Source of the DNA: Adiantum capillus-veneris
Lineage: Eukaryota; Streptophyta; Polypodiopsida; Polypodiales; Pteridaceae
Length of the DNA: 64,000 nucleotides
NCBI GenBank assembly: GCA_014529385.2
Contig: CM043955.1
Span: 142,894,140 to 142,958,139 of the forward strand
Direction of reading: 5' to 3'
Below the pieces are notes generated by a model. The model saw only the letters and a list, made by a program, of their open reading frames with translations, ran no database searches and was not told the DNA's origin. Positions 1 to 11,790 of the stretch are shown piece after piece; position 1 is the stretch's first letter, and every line of letters begins with the position of its first letter. The translations under genes were made by a program, and so were the position numbers.

Positions 1-55
1 ATCTCATTTTCTATACCACATTGGGCTTCAGCAGCGCGAGACAGAGATCAGGCCG

Positions 56-1562
56 ATGTTCAATCCAGATTTTTCTTTGCATGAGTGGATTGTCTCCGTG
101 CAACATTACCTATCAGGTTTTGAGCAGACCTACCAGCAGCAAATGTCTGGTGGCATTGTTGAGATACAAGGAGTTCGTTTTGCTCACATGAAGGATATCA
201 ATTCAGACTCCTCCAAGAAACACATATTTTCTAGGAGTTGCCTGCCAGTGCACTTGCGGAGAACAGACTACAAGTGTACACTTCATAACCGCAAGTGTCG
301 AGTGGCTGAATATTATGTACGTTTTATTTTATATTTGCATTTAATTTTGGATGAGCATGTTGATGCTGCAGAGGCCTCGCTAGAGGATCAGACTGGGGAG
401 GGTCAAGAGCCCAAGTCTCGGGGAAGCCTTGCCTTGCAGGTTTCAGAGGGAGTCTAGCTTCATGAGGGTGCTTTGCCTACTAGTGTTCTACCTACCATAC
501 CTATTGGTGATTTGCAGTATGTCATGCTTAACGACATTATGGAGCTTTTTGACCTTCGAGAGGACTATTGCCTTGCCATTGTGGCACAGAATCTTGAGAG
601 GCTGATGCTTTCATTGACCCTGAGCACAACAAGTATTCTATTATAGATGCCCATGTAAATGACGATGAGTTCGTTGACCCCGCAAGTGCACTTGTGATGA
701 TTTACAATGATGTTGCTAGGTATGAGCGCACGCTTCCAACAGAACTGGAGTTCATGGAAGTGCAAAAAGAGCTAGGCATTGAAGAAATGGGTAAGGCAAG
801 CACTTCTTCATCATCTTTGGCCTCAACCTCCAATGCGCCCACTGGAGGTCAGGGCGGCATCAACCTATGGAATGAGGACTTACTTGAGGAAGATGAAAAC
901 CAGAAGGTAATTTTTTTTTATTTGCCTTACTTTTTTGATTTCTACTTATCTCATTTCATAACTTTAATTTGTTGCAGTTAGTGGTATATGATGATACCTT
1001 CATTCCTCGCCCTCGTGGACGAGGCATGGGTGATTTAGGGAAGAATTCCTCTCTCGGCCAATACTTAAAGAATCTTAAGTATTCGAGTTTTTTGGTCTTC
1101 CATTCGTCCTTCTCCAATGACAACGCGGAGCTACCCTTGATGACGTTGAAGACACTTTCAAGATATTTAGGAGGGGCCGTCATTAGGTGGAACGCAGATA
1201 AAATAATGCTTTTAGAAAAAAAGGCCGCATAGTATATGTTTGGCCAAGGGCCAGGAATGTATGGTTTGCGTAGTCGCTATTTTTTGACCCAAGCAGCATA
1301 CAGTTTGGCATGCGGAATCACTGACCCTGCGCAATTACTAGAGTATGACAAGCATGCTATGTTTTGCAATAAACAACCAATTGCGCATCTGCATACTGAA
1401 GAAATGTCTCTTGTGGCTGTGGAGGTGCAGACAAATGTACTGTCAACAAACGAACCTGCAGGACTAGGTTGCAAAAGACCAAGGCAAGAAGAAGACGATA
1501 ACACACAGCAGGCAAAAAGGCCAGAATATTTTGTAACTTTTCCTGGCGAAGATGAAGAATAG
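56..1562 (+). pseudogene. Unrecognised degenerate multi-exon gene, possibly one half of a DNA transposon
   Basis: I do not recognise this product. Pieces of one reading direction follow each other: 56 to about 330, about 535 to 597, 598 to 906, then 978 to 1562. A clean phase-0 intron lies at 907-977 (AG|GTAATT donor, TTGTTGCAG acceptor). The frame changes near 597, and one in-frame TAG at 1230-1232 splits an otherwise continuous last exon that ends at 1562. The encoded segments look like real protein: an acidic stretch (EDLLEEDENQK), an RPRGRGMG motif just after the intron, and a C-terminal part with GQGPGMYGLR and a basic-acidic tail (KRPRQEEDDN) that could be a nuclear localisation signal. 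It converges on the minus-strand gene ending near 1712. The pairing as one mobile element is inference from arrangement only; a decayed host gene is equally possible. Confidence 0.4.
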
Positions 1563-1711
1563 AGAAGCTCCAATGTATACTGTCGATGCCAAAAAATAGT
1601 ACATTTTCTATCAAAACAATGAGTACATTATGTTTCTCACTTTTGTGACTGGTTGTCTTCTCTTGGCACAAAAAGTTATATTGTGTTACAATGCGCTATC
1701 TTTAGGAAGTC

Positions 1712-4376
1712 TCAAACAACTTGGGTCGGAGTTTTCCAAGTTTTTCCAATGCGTTCTTTTTGAAGTCGCCACTCTACATGTCGCGATGCCGCAGAAGATG
1801 CCTCCCATATTTCCTTCTTCCGTCGTATGCTTGCTAATCTCATTGCTTGGCCAATTTGATTTTCTTTGACACATTCCTTTTGGTGTGTTCTATGCATAAT
1901 TTTTCTATAAGTCCATTGATGTAGTTCCTCCACACTGTTGGCTTTGTTTGCACCACCTCCGTGACGAGTGTGGTTGAAATAGCTAGTACGGGCTTGGTAG
2001 TGAGTTTTCTCCATACCTTGTGTAGACCATATAGCCAAGCTACCATACTGCCTAGCAAACCAAGGCATGTGGTTGCATATGATATGCTGCAAAAAAAAAC
2101 CAGCAATATGGAATCCAAACTTTTCCACACGTTTGTTGTGCGAGTCTTTGCTGCACCATTGTCTGCATGGTCAACCACTGCATTGTGCAGGTTTCTCCAT
2201 CGGTTGTATCTCAATGTCAACCTTTCCTGAGCACTTTGGCTTTTGCGTTGTCTGCCACTTGTTGGCATCGACAAGAAGAGACGGGATTTCACACCACCAA
2301 TAGCCAACTTCTTTGGCACATCTCGACCATTCTTAGACCTCTTCTCGTCCTGCTCTATTTTCACATGTCCTCCATGCAAGCCCATATATGAGAAAACTGT
2401 TTTCAATGATAATATAGCCCTTTGTTTTTCTGATGTTGGCCGAGTGGTCCAAGCAAAACAAATGTACAGAAACATAAGTTTCTCAATGATTCTGCAGAGT
2501 GCATGCATCGTGCAAATATGTACTCTGGATAGTGGAATATCCAACACTGGGCGGAAGTTAAGGTCCTGCAAGTGCCTGTCCGGTGCTCTCCTCCAATTTC
2601 TTTTGTCAAGACCAATGACTCCTCCCATGCAATACAAACAAGGGCTTTTACTTGTTGCTCCTTTTGAGATGTTGTACATACACTTTAGGGTTTTGAGATC
2701 TCCAACCATATGCCACTCTACTGTGTATGAACCCATGCCTAATACATCGAGTGTCTTTCCATTTCTCTGTTCGCTTATGACTTCAGGAATACTTGTTTGA
2801 TGGAAAACCCAGTTAAGAATATTGAAATTCTCTGTAGGCACTTGAAATGGGAAAACCAAACCAATCAAATGAAACATGTCTAACCATTTTTTAAAGCAAA
2901 AACTTGTTGATATCAAACCTTGAATGTGGATAATAAAAAATATTGTTTTCAGATTGCACGCTAAATTTTCTAGGGTCGTCTGAAGCAATGCTTTCATCTA
3001 ATGCTCTATTCATTAGTGTTATTGTGACACGCTCAACCTTTGTCTCTTTCACTAGCTCACACTCATCCAGTTTAAGCACAGACTTCAAGACTCCATTGCA
3101 TTCCTCTTGAGAAACCTCAAACAATTGGACAATATATGTCTGCAAAGCTACTAAATCATAAAATATATTATTGTATTTGTCATAGACCACTTCCTCTGCT
3201 GATGGCGATCTATACATTGCTTCAATGTGAAAAGGAGTCCTCAATGTTCGAAGCACTTCCTGGTTGACCTCCAGTCTTGTCTTTCGAAAGGAGAAAGGAT
3301 TTGGCAGCAACGTGTGCTTGAGATTGAACTTCTTACTTTGTTGCTGCATAGTTCTGTAAACACAAAATTAAGTAAATGGACTATTTTCAAGTTTTCAAAT
3401 GCTACACATATCCAATATACCTAAAAATTGCAGACATTTGATTTGACAGGTGAAGACAATTGATTCAAACACCAGACATACCTAAAAATTGCAGAATAAC
3501 CTTTGTTGGATATTTCGGCTTCATCCAGAATTGATTGAACATAACGTGTTTGGAGTTCATTCTGTTTCAAAAGAGTGTCAAGTTGCTTAGCAACAATCTT
3601 GCAGTAGCGCTTATCGTCCAAAAGTCCGGCGACATCTTTGCGTTTTAGTATGAGACCATAAAGAATTGAAGAAGTTGGTGTGTTGCTGTCAATATTTGAC
3701 TGAGGATGTAACAACAATCTACGCATAAATATGAAAAGGAAGATATAAAACTACAAATGTAAAGATGAATTAAACCTGCTTGAATGGTAATTTTACTTGA
3801 TTGCTTTAACCCTCTTCTTCAAACCCCCAGAACCAACCTTCAGCTGTTCAATGTCTCGTGAGTGTCGTTCTCTTAACCGAGGACCCAAGACAGTATTTTT
3901 TTCTCTGAGATCCTGCGTGAGCTGCATGATGCTTTCGTCCTTGCCTTTCAGTTGCTGAGCGCACTCTGTCACAGTTTGCTTCAAGCAAAAGTTTTCTTTG
4001 TGTGCAAGGTCTCTCTCAAGCTTAAGAATATCACTTTGGCCGCCAAATGCTTGGTGTAGCCATATAAACCAGAATAATTATCTCCTACATAGTTCAGCAA
4101 TGACGTTATGTTTGTGAACGGTGGAGTTGAGTTGGTGATAGGATGCTCAGGATATATCCTGCCATCCACCCAAAGATCGACACTTTTTCTACCTTGAAAT
4201 CGGAAGTTCTCTTTTGAAGCTTCAGAAAGGATGCCTGGCTTATTCTTCTTGTGGAGGGGCTCATATTCTCTGGACAGTTCGATATGCATATGATACACAT
4301 TGTTTTGACTCCTCGTCTGAGTTCTATGTGAAGATGATAATGACATTGAGATGGCTTGGTGAATGAGAAAGCTCAA
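1712..4376 (-). pseudogene. Transposase-like protein gene of an unnamed family, broken
   Basis: Read on the minus strand, several open pieces line up as one long protein. The first (4376-3981) contains VDLWVDGRIYPEH. It is followed by a coiled-coil-like segment around 4025-3793 (KLERDLAHKEN, MQLTQDLREKN), a piece at 3726-3421, one at 3349-2919, and a core at about 2840-1712. The core has GDLKTLKCMYNIS, then CLYC, then IPLSRVHICTMHALCRIIEKL-like sequence, and a C-terminal block with QYGSLAIWSTQGMEK and NHTRHGGG. This order (GD-K, CxxC, D/H-rich helix, QGxEK, HGGG) reminds me of uncharacterised transposon-like proteins of animals and early-diverging plants, recalled from memory only. The frame shifts at a nine-base T run (near 2090, minus-strand sense), which looks like slippage. 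A candidate 78-bp intron at 2918-2841 has good GT-AG sites but does not keep frame, so the gene is probably dead. Confidence 0.45.
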
Positions 4377-4699
4377 AATAGAGGAGAGCGCAAGAGTGGA
4401 GCAAATGGAAGAGAGCTCAAGGGAGGAGACTGTGCGCGGGCGGAAAGCAAGAGAGATGTGAAAATGAGGAGAATAATAACATCAATGCACCTCATTGAGC
4501 GCCAAATCTTAGTTTTGAAAAATCCAAAAGATTGAGACAATCGGAGTTCAATTCGGTGAGCCGTCGTATGTTATCATTGTCTGTACACTTTTTGAGAGTT
4601 TTAATAAACGTACCCCCCAAATCTGATATCCGAGTTTTTTTGAAAGTGAATATCAAAAATGAAATTAGAGACTTTTTATTATCTCTCTAAGCTGACCTG
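4377..4699. other. Non-coding spacer, nothing recognised
   Basis: AT-rich DNA with a purine-rich start and no coding piece of note. No terminal inverted repeat could be recognised that would close the putative transposon to the left. Confidence 0.4.
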
Positions 4700-5158
4700 G
4701 CATTTCTTACAAGGCCCATTTTTTAGTCCAAACTTTTCCTAATGTAGGCTCTAACAACCCACTCGCTTTCATGACTATTTGTATATTATGTACATATTTC
4801 TTCTCACATCTCTTCAAATCGTCTAGCTTTGTAAGACATATTGATCCATTTCTTGCTACCAAGGAGCCCATAGAAAAGTTTTTCGCCCATTTTTGGATCA
4901 TGCAAGAACTTTTTCTTTTTGTACCACTGCAATCTCGCTTTACAATGGTACTTGGCTAGAATCCATCATTCCCTATGATCATGAAACTCTTTACTCACCT
5001 TTGGTAGAGGATGATCTTGAGGTTGTCATGATTTTTTCATGGTTTACACAAACTATGAAAAATTTAACAACATGTTTACCATCTTTGCTTCGTATCTAGG
5101 CATAAGTTGAACCATCATCCATTAACTTTGTTTCCATATAAACTCCCACAATGTAGGG

Positions 5159-5353
5159 CTACCCAAGGATAAGATGATAGGAGGATGTGTCTTGTATAAA
5201 TAAATTTTGTTCAACCTTTACATTACCTGTTGTCACCTTTACACTTGGATATGCTGCATACAGTTCACCTGATGAATTGTTTGTCACTTTGACCATCCAC
5301 CCATGTTCTGTGTTGATTGGCCATTTACATTTGTTGTAGACAAGTTTTGACAT
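5159..5353 (-). pseudogene. Ty3/gypsy aspartic protease fragment
   Basis: The minus-strand ORF ends with NLFIQDTSSYHLILG followed, past its stop, by a PY-like continuation. This matches the end of a gypsy retropepsin, where the conserved ILGQP flap-side motif follows a QDTSSY-type strand. The catalytic D-S/T-G segment is not visible in readable form in the decayed sequence on its 5' side. It lies downstream (minus sense) of the gag pieces at 7308-5882, as expected for gag-protease order. The neighbouring sequence down to about 4700 is too decayed to follow into reverse transcriptase. Confidence 0.5.
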
Positions 5354-5881
5354 TATATTTATTTTAGACCCATGGTAAATTAAGAAAATAAATGGTTATT
5401 CAAGATCACCTACCTTGACTAATGTCTCTGTAGTAGCTCACGCCCAGTGGCTTCTAGACTATTGGCTCCTAGGAAAGCTTTGAGATTCCTCTCCATCATC
5501 AGCAAATTTCACTTTTAACATTCCAAGAAGACTAGTAAGATCCTACAATAGCTTCATCACCTTCTTCAGCTTGCACCTCTACTCCTTGTGTCTTTACAGA
5601 ATCACCTTCATCTTGTGGGTGAATAGCCTCTCCAAGTTTTTACCTCTTTCTCCTGATGATGTCAATAATTTATTTATGGAATTTACACTTGGCTATGCCA
5701 GGCACCTCCCCCAAAGTAAACTCAACCTTGTTGTTCCAAATCCTCTCTTCTAGCACTTTATTCAAGTCTGTAGCAAGCTCAATGTCAGATTGCAATTTGC
5801 AATCTGGTCCTTTTGGCTTACCTTTTGTTGGCTCCTTATTCTTCCCTATTGTAGAGTCCCCATGGTCAGTGAAGGCGGGTC

Positions 5882-6900
5882 TTATGTTGGTGGCACTCGT
5901 GAATGTGCTTCATCATTCCTCCATCCACTTCTTGTAGCTCTTTTTGAACGCCATTTATCGCAATTTTTGTGTCTACGCTTTTCTTTTACAATGGATTCAT
6001 GGATTTGGTAGTTTGTAATGTAGCCATGCACGAACATTGAATCCACTGAATCACCCCACCTTGTTTCTAGACGTATGCAATCACTTGCTTCATGTAGAAT
6101 CTCTTTTGTAAGATTGCATTTTTTAGCTAATTCCATGACATTTGGCCAAAGTCTACCATGGTGATCACTCACCTCTTCATCACTAAGATACTCAATTTTC
6201 ACTCCGTAAGTATCTCCCTCAACTGAAGAGGTGGCATGGTTAGTTTGCATATCTTCAATTAAGGTTTTTATTCCCCCCTTCCCAAAGTTAGTTCTCAAGG
6301 GTGGACTTGTCTCTCTGAAGTGGATTTTACCATCCTTGAAAAATACAACATCTTTTGTCAAAGAATCACTAAAACTATCACAATTCCTTCTTACATGGTC
6401 TGTACTATCACACCAAATACATCTATGGAAAAACCCTCTTTGGTCTGTTGTCTTTGCCTAGGAAGTGGCCCTGATGGTTGGCCTTTTTCTTCAATATTTG
6501 CAAGCTTCACCTTCCAGTCATCACACACACATTCCCTTCACAAGCTCATCTATGATGGACTCATCAAACTGAGGAGCTACATAAGTAGGCTTTACCATTT
6601 TGTCAAAATTTGAGGCAAAAGGACTTGTAGTGTTTACTACCATCTTGTACCTTATTCTCTGTCATTTGACAAGCAGTGAGACATCACCTTCAGCCTCATT
6701 CTAGTCAGTCTTTAATCCTTGCTCAACATATTTATCTTCACAAAGGAGCTCCAAATTATTTTGAAACTCTTTACGTGCAACTTGTAAGAAAATATCTATC
6801 TTCTCTACATCTAATATGGCCTTTTTTGTCCTACTGAGTTCTGCATAGTGTCACTCAAATTCCTTTAGTAGCTCTATTATTGACAGTGCTTGCTTTGGCT
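5882..6900 (-). pseudogene. Ty3/gypsy gag C-terminal part with CCHC zinc knuckle
   Basis: Continues the minus-strand gag of 7308-6913 with several stops and frame changes. At about 6380-6425 the translation gives CIWCDSTDHVRRNC, a canonical CX2CX4HX4C nucleic-acid-binding knuckle, which fixes the identity as a nucleocapsid region. The open piece 6361-5882 follows with an acidic linker (YLSDEEVSDHHGRLW) towards the protease. The role would be RNA packaging of a retrotransposon. No intact product is possible. The gag, knuckle, linker, protease order is what I rely on. Confidence 0.6.
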
Positions 6901-6912
6901 TGACTACCCATT

Positions 6913-7308
6913 CTAAGAATGCCCTTTTTTCACTCTCTCAGAGTCCTCCATGACATAATTCTCCTTTAAAGCTACTTTGAGTTCTTCCCAATTTCTCCCA
7001 TGTCTATCTTTAATTTCCCTAACATGTTCTCTAATTTTTGGAGCAACAACTAGCTCAAAACTTTGAATCATCTCACTTTTTGACATGTGATACAACTCTA
7101 TCTCCTTCACATACTCGTGCAAGTACTTGGCTACATCTTTGCCATTGAACTGATCCATTCTATTGACGATCACTTGTATGGATTTTTTTATGTAAGTCTT
7201 CCTTCTTTTAGTGGCATGTTGTTGCTGCATGAACATTGCAAATGCTTCAAGCATTTGCATTGTTGCTGGGTCAAAATGCATACCATGTTGCTCCACATAA
7301 TCACCCAT
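6913..7308 (-). pseudogene. Ty3/gypsy-type gag N-terminal half
   Basis: An open minus-strand frame of 131 codons starting MGDYVEQHGMHFDPATMQML. It contains the capsid-like segment MDQFNGKDVAKYLHEYVKEIE and then IQSFELVVAPKIREHV and WEELKVALKENY, the usual helical pattern of retrotransposon gag proteins (a phrase like 'F.G.D...YL..Y' followed by an LKE-Y block). The frame ends at 6913, but similar coding potential continues in broken form to 5882. The start is the first ATG after a long stop-rich leader. The family assignment to Ty3/gypsy rests on pattern and on the downstream protease, not on a reverse transcriptase. Confidence 0.6.
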
Positions 7309-8569
7309 GGTTACCCAAAAACTCTCACCCTGGTAGCTTTGTGGGGCTCTCCAAAATTATGTCGTGAATTTTTGGTCTTGCCAGGAAAGCACCGGGCTTC
7401 TTACTGTGAGATTTTTTTATGTAACTCCAAAAACTATATAAAAGAGTTATGCCATAGATGCCATGAAGTCTAGGTTTTGGTAGGGAGTGCAATCAAAGAA
7501 GCCCCATTCTTTCTCTATTGCACTTACACACACAAAGAAGAAAACCTCAAGGCTTTGGTCATATCTTATCATGGATAGGATGAAAGGGTTAATAGATGAG
7601 TCAACGGCATTCAATATTTTTTAACCAAACAAGCTACATATTGTGCTTTGGAACTGTAGTTTTGTTCTTACCATGATATAAATGTTTTGTCTAGTGATTG
7701 ATAACTACATTTATATTAAAAGAAAATTTATAGTCTAGAAGGGAAAGTATGATGGGATCCGGTGAAAGAAGTATTTCATTGATCTTTTTGGTCCAAAGAG
7801 AAACACTATACGTTATTGGAAGTGTATTTTACAGCTAATCTATACATTAATTTTAATAGATCACACAGAGTTGAAGCAATATAAATTTACATCATGTGGA
7901 TTATTCATCTAGGAGAAGTAAAGAGAAGATATTTTTCCATCCCAATCCCTATTCTTGCTTGTAAGGCAATAAGGATATTGCGGGAAGAGATGTACCTGTA
8001 GCAAGGAAAACATAGAGTTTGTAGAGAGAATTATCTTCTAAGAGTAAGAGATATTTGTGAGAGTGTGAAGATATGTCTAGTCACATTGTGCATTATCATA
8101 GCTCTCCAAGAAGGTTGATCATAGCTTTGGTAGAGTGGTGTAGCTTGAATGCCTTCAGCAATTTGGACACAAGAGATAGGAATAGTGATAGAGATAAGGG
8201 TGGGTTTAGACTTAGAAGTGAATAATAGCTAACTTGGGGAATGTATTACCAAATAGAGATAGAGGTAAGGGTTGGGCTAGAGATGAAAGGAAAAACATCA
8301 AGAAACCAACAAAATCACAAATCAAAGCACACCTTAATTTATAACCCTTCGAGATTTCTTTGCCAATTTGATGGGGATAAAAGGAGAGGGAAGACTCCCA
8401 GCCTTGAATGATACACCAAATCCAAGTCCTTATTTTTAATAGAGTTGATATTTCAAGGATTGGTTACAAGACTGGCTAGTCCTTCTTAAGGAGAAAGTGT
8501 AGGCTTAGGCTTATGATTATGGCTAAGTATAATTAGGTATTAATCCTCTCACTCTCTAATGAACAGTTT
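7309..8569. other. Possible 5' leader of the minus-strand gypsy relic
   Basis: No ORF of interest. Its position between the gag start (7308) and a minus-strand TATA-like site (8589-8599) suggests decayed leader and 5' LTR, but no second LTR copy is in the window and no primer-binding site could be read, so this is inference only. Confidence 0.25.
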
Positions 8570-8588
8570 TCAACGAAGAAGGGGTCCC

Positions 8589-8599
8589 CTTTTATAGTG
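8589..8599 (-). promoter_or_regulatory. TATA-box-like site (minus strand)
   Basis: The minus strand reads CACTATAAAAG followed by a GGGG run, a good plant-type TATA box pointing toward the gag relic. This is consistent with an LTR promoter; it is sequence-only evidence. Confidence 0.3.
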
Positions 8600-9882
8600 A
8601 AGGGAACAACCAAGGGTTACACAAGAAAGAGAGGCCCTAGTGTGAACAGGAACTGACAAAGTTTGAAATGGGTTTTTCGTGCATGATCTGGGCAGACTGG
8701 GTCCACCATTTTGAGTATACCTCCTCAACCGTGGGTCCAAATAAGAAAATAAAAATATGGGCAAACTTTTCAACTATGAATCTACAATCCCCACCTTATG
8801 TACTATTTTCAATTCAAATTTGCACCTTGTATAAAGAAATCATCAAAATAGGGTATCTTTTTGGCAACAAAAGTCTTCTTGTGGTCACCTTAGCATAGAC
8901 TTTCATTTGATTCCAATGGACACTGCATGCAATATGAAAATCATGACATTGCTCCTTGAAATGTTTTTGTAAGCATCCTTGCAATAATGCATTAAAATAG
9001 GTGTATCTTTGAAAATCATGCAAGCTAGTGTCTCACTAGGATTTGATTCCTTCCTAGTAGCCAATTAAAAACATATAAGCAAAATATGGAAATACATAGA
9101 ATATATATATATATTAAAAATCACACTAGCTATAGGATCTAGCTAGAGTGTGAGGTAATAATGGGATAGTAGAAAGAAAGAATCAATGTTTTTTCCCCAA
9201 GTTAAAGAAACAGAGATATTGACACTTTTTCCCATAGTACTTTCTAACAATAAAGTAAGAATAAACGACGCTCATAATGACAACACAAGTTTTGAGCACT
9301 GCACAATGAGGAGCACTAAGCTTAAGCACCTCTTGTAGTGGTGATGGCACAACTTTGAGTTTATTGACAACTACATAATAGTAGCGAAGGAAATGTGTGA
9401 GCCTTGGCTTGTTTTGATCGCAAATTGACTACTGCAAAGTTTCACCAATGTAGTCTAGTAAATCTGGCCATCTCAAATTTACTAATAGATCTTTATGGAT
9501 CTCCTTCACTATTCACCACCATCGTGTAGACAACTCTTTTAAGCTCTAGATCCTCTTTGGACATGGATGCTCTAACTTTAGTAACAATGCCACAAATATT
9601 GGATAATATTTCCTTTCCATTGCTTTCAACACATGCATGTAAACATATATTGATAGGAAAATATTCTACCAGCAAAAGATTGTTTTCCTATTTGGAGCAG
9701 AAATGCTTGATGAAATCCTGAGATCTCCACATCCCATCATCTTACCTCTTCTTGATTACTACCACTCTTCTGATGCAAGCATCTTTATTCTGTTCTAGCT
9801 TTGCGATCCTCTTAGCTCCTATTGAAATATATCCACCCAACCATGTAAGAAAGCCACTATAAGCCACTAAGTCATTTATGAC
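8600..9882. other. Unassigned AT-rich DNA
   Basis: About 1.3 kb without a recognisable gene. The only long open piece is minus-strand 9675-9493 (60 codons, LKRVVYTMVVNSEG), which I cannot assign. It may be decayed retroelement DNA. Confidence 0.3.
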
Positions 9883-9993
<111 letters not shown>

Positions 9994-10027
9994 AGGTTTG
10001 TAATTTCTTGCTCATTGATTTACCCCC

Positions 10028-11400
10028 ATGTCAAGTGTCTCTTTTTCCACATTCAGTGGAAAAAAGGAAGAAGACATCACCACCGATTTTTTGGATGACT
10101 TGGACATTGCTTGTGTGGTTTCCAACAAGGATGATGAGGCCTCACGACTACAAATCTTTCCTCTACTGATGAAAGTAGAGGCCAAGTCTTGGTACAAAGC
10201 TTTGTCCCAAGCTACCGAGATGCATGGGACATACCTTTGTTAAGAGGCTTGGTGGAGGCACAACCTCACAAAAGTAATGGCAGCTACTGATAGAGTTAGA
10301 GCAGGGATGTCTGCTAGAGTATGCCACTTACGAATCCAAGTTTGTGGATTTGTGGGAGCGATGGGTTGCCTCACTAGAGGAAGGTGAAGGAGCGCCTAAT
10401 TTCTTGAAGAAGGACCGTTCATTGCTGGCTTGTGGTCGCCGCTTAAAGAAAAGGTGAAGGGGAGATTCCCTACAATGTATGAGTTGGCAGTGAAAGTAGC
10501 CCACCTTAAAGACAAGAAGCTGCACATGCAAGAAAGTCAACGAGTTAGAGGAATCAAGCTCAGTCCAGTCCAGTCCGACTAACCCTAGTGACTACAATAG
10601 CCACTCAGAGAACCCAACCACAAGAGGCATGAGAAGAGCAGCAAGACTTGTTGAGTCACTCAGCTTGAAAGTCTATCCGTGCATCTGGTCTAGCAAGGGC
10701 ATGCACCTATCCAAAATCCAGAGCAAGGGAGAGGACAACGAAGGAAAAACCAAGAATACCACTGCTACAATTGTGGGGAGGATGGGCATGGCATGTATTA
10801 TTGACCACATCCAAGAAGGAAGAACATCAATAGAGGAGGAAGACACAATCAAATCTCTCCACCAAGGGCAAGACCACCACCACCCAGGCATCCAGGGCTG
10901 ATTCCATTGGTCAAAATACTTTGACTACCCATACGACCACCACCACCACCACCACAACCTCTCATTCCACCGCTACCTCCACCACCTGCTGGAAACCAAG
11001 CAGTGAGTGTCATTATCCTGGAAGCTAAAGGGAAGGCAAAGGTAGAAGAGCCGGTCTGAGAGAAGAACAAAGGAAAAGAAAAAGTAGAATAAGTGGATGC
11101 CATGGGAGTGAAGCATGCCAGGCACAAAAAAGCCTCTCAAAGGGAGGAGAAGATGAAAGTAAAAGGCGAGTCTAGCAAGCAAGTATCTAAGCCTTGGTGG
11201 AAGATCGACATTGTGGATTTTTCAATGGCTGAGTATGCTAAACCATATGACCTAGTTCAAGACGTATTGATGCAGAGTCCAAAGATAACCTGGCCCCAAT
11301 TACTCCATCTTGCACCAGGATGAGGAGACCAATGGACAAAGATGATAAGTACAAAAAAATCAAGACCAAGGATGTAAGACAAGGGAAGCTAGAGCCTGAG
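10028..11400 (+). pseudogene. Ty3/gypsy gag relic with zinc knuckle and pre-protease region
   Basis: The first piece (10028-10243) encodes FSTFSGKKEEDITTDFLDDL and LQIFPLLMKVEAKSWYKAL, the N-terminal capsid signature of plant gypsy gag (SG-..D...FL..., then A..WY..L). After several stops and frame changes, KGRFPTMYELAVKVAHL follows. Near 10755-10805 there is a CCHC knuckle (CYNCGEDGHGMYY) whose last cysteine is now a TGA stop. A proline-rich linker (about 10860-11000) leads to 11093-11323, which carries a lysine-rich part and PWWKIDIVDFSMAEYAKPYD and ITWPQLLHLAPG, typical of the segment just before the protease. The element is cut at about 11400, where minus-strand LTR sequence begins. Confidence 0.65.
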
Positions 11401-11527
11401 AGTCCACCACCCAAACCACCCATTATATAGGCAAGCCCCTGGCCCTTTTCCCTAGTTGGACTCCCCGTTCCACACCACCTAGCCCGGCCCTGCCCTTGTC
11501 TAGTCCGGCCTTGCCGGTGTCCTGACA
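11400..11527 (-). mobile_element. LTR end of a minus-strand chromovirus-type gypsy element
   Basis: On the minus strand the sequence starts TGTCAGGACACC at 11527, immediately after a polypurine run (AAGGGGGGAGTAA, plus 11528-11540) and after the stop of the chromodomain ORF. A minus-strand TATA-like motif (CCTATATAATGG) lies near 11420-11431. The far end of the LTR cannot be placed because no second copy is present. Confidence 0.5.
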
Positions 11528-11538
11528 TTACTCCCCCC

Positions 11539-11790
11539 TTAAGAAGTGTTTTTGTCCTCAAAAACAAAAGTGGGGAACTTCTTCTTAAGAACACTAATGT
11601 TTTCCCAAGTGGCATCCTTCATGGATCTAGTTGTTTGGTTGATCGGAACACGGTTCAGCAGGAGGTTCAATGAAACCAAGAGTAACATCTTGATTTTTCA
11701 CATTGTTGTCCATATGAAACCTTCTTGTGTTATCGATTCCTGTCCAATCATAGTGTGTAGACTCCATTTAGAACACAAATGAGTATGTAA
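11539..11790 (-). pseudogene. Chromodomain end of a gypsy integrase
   Basis: The minus strand translates to VPINQTTRSMKDATWENI followed by VLKKKFPTFVFEDKNTS and a TAA at 11541-11539. The 'DATWE ... L..KFP.F..EDK' block is the end of the chromodomain fused to integrase in chromoviruses, where it directs integration into heterochromatin. It is directly followed by a polypurine tract and LTR, the normal gene order. Upstream (higher coordinates) the coding sequence fades beyond about 11790, so only the tail remains. Confidence 0.6.

Noticed and set aside
2841-2918. 78-bp intron in the minus-strand transposase-like gene
   Set aside because: GT and AG sites and a pyrimidine-rich acceptor are present, but splicing there does not join the two open frames, so I did not use it as a firm gene model.
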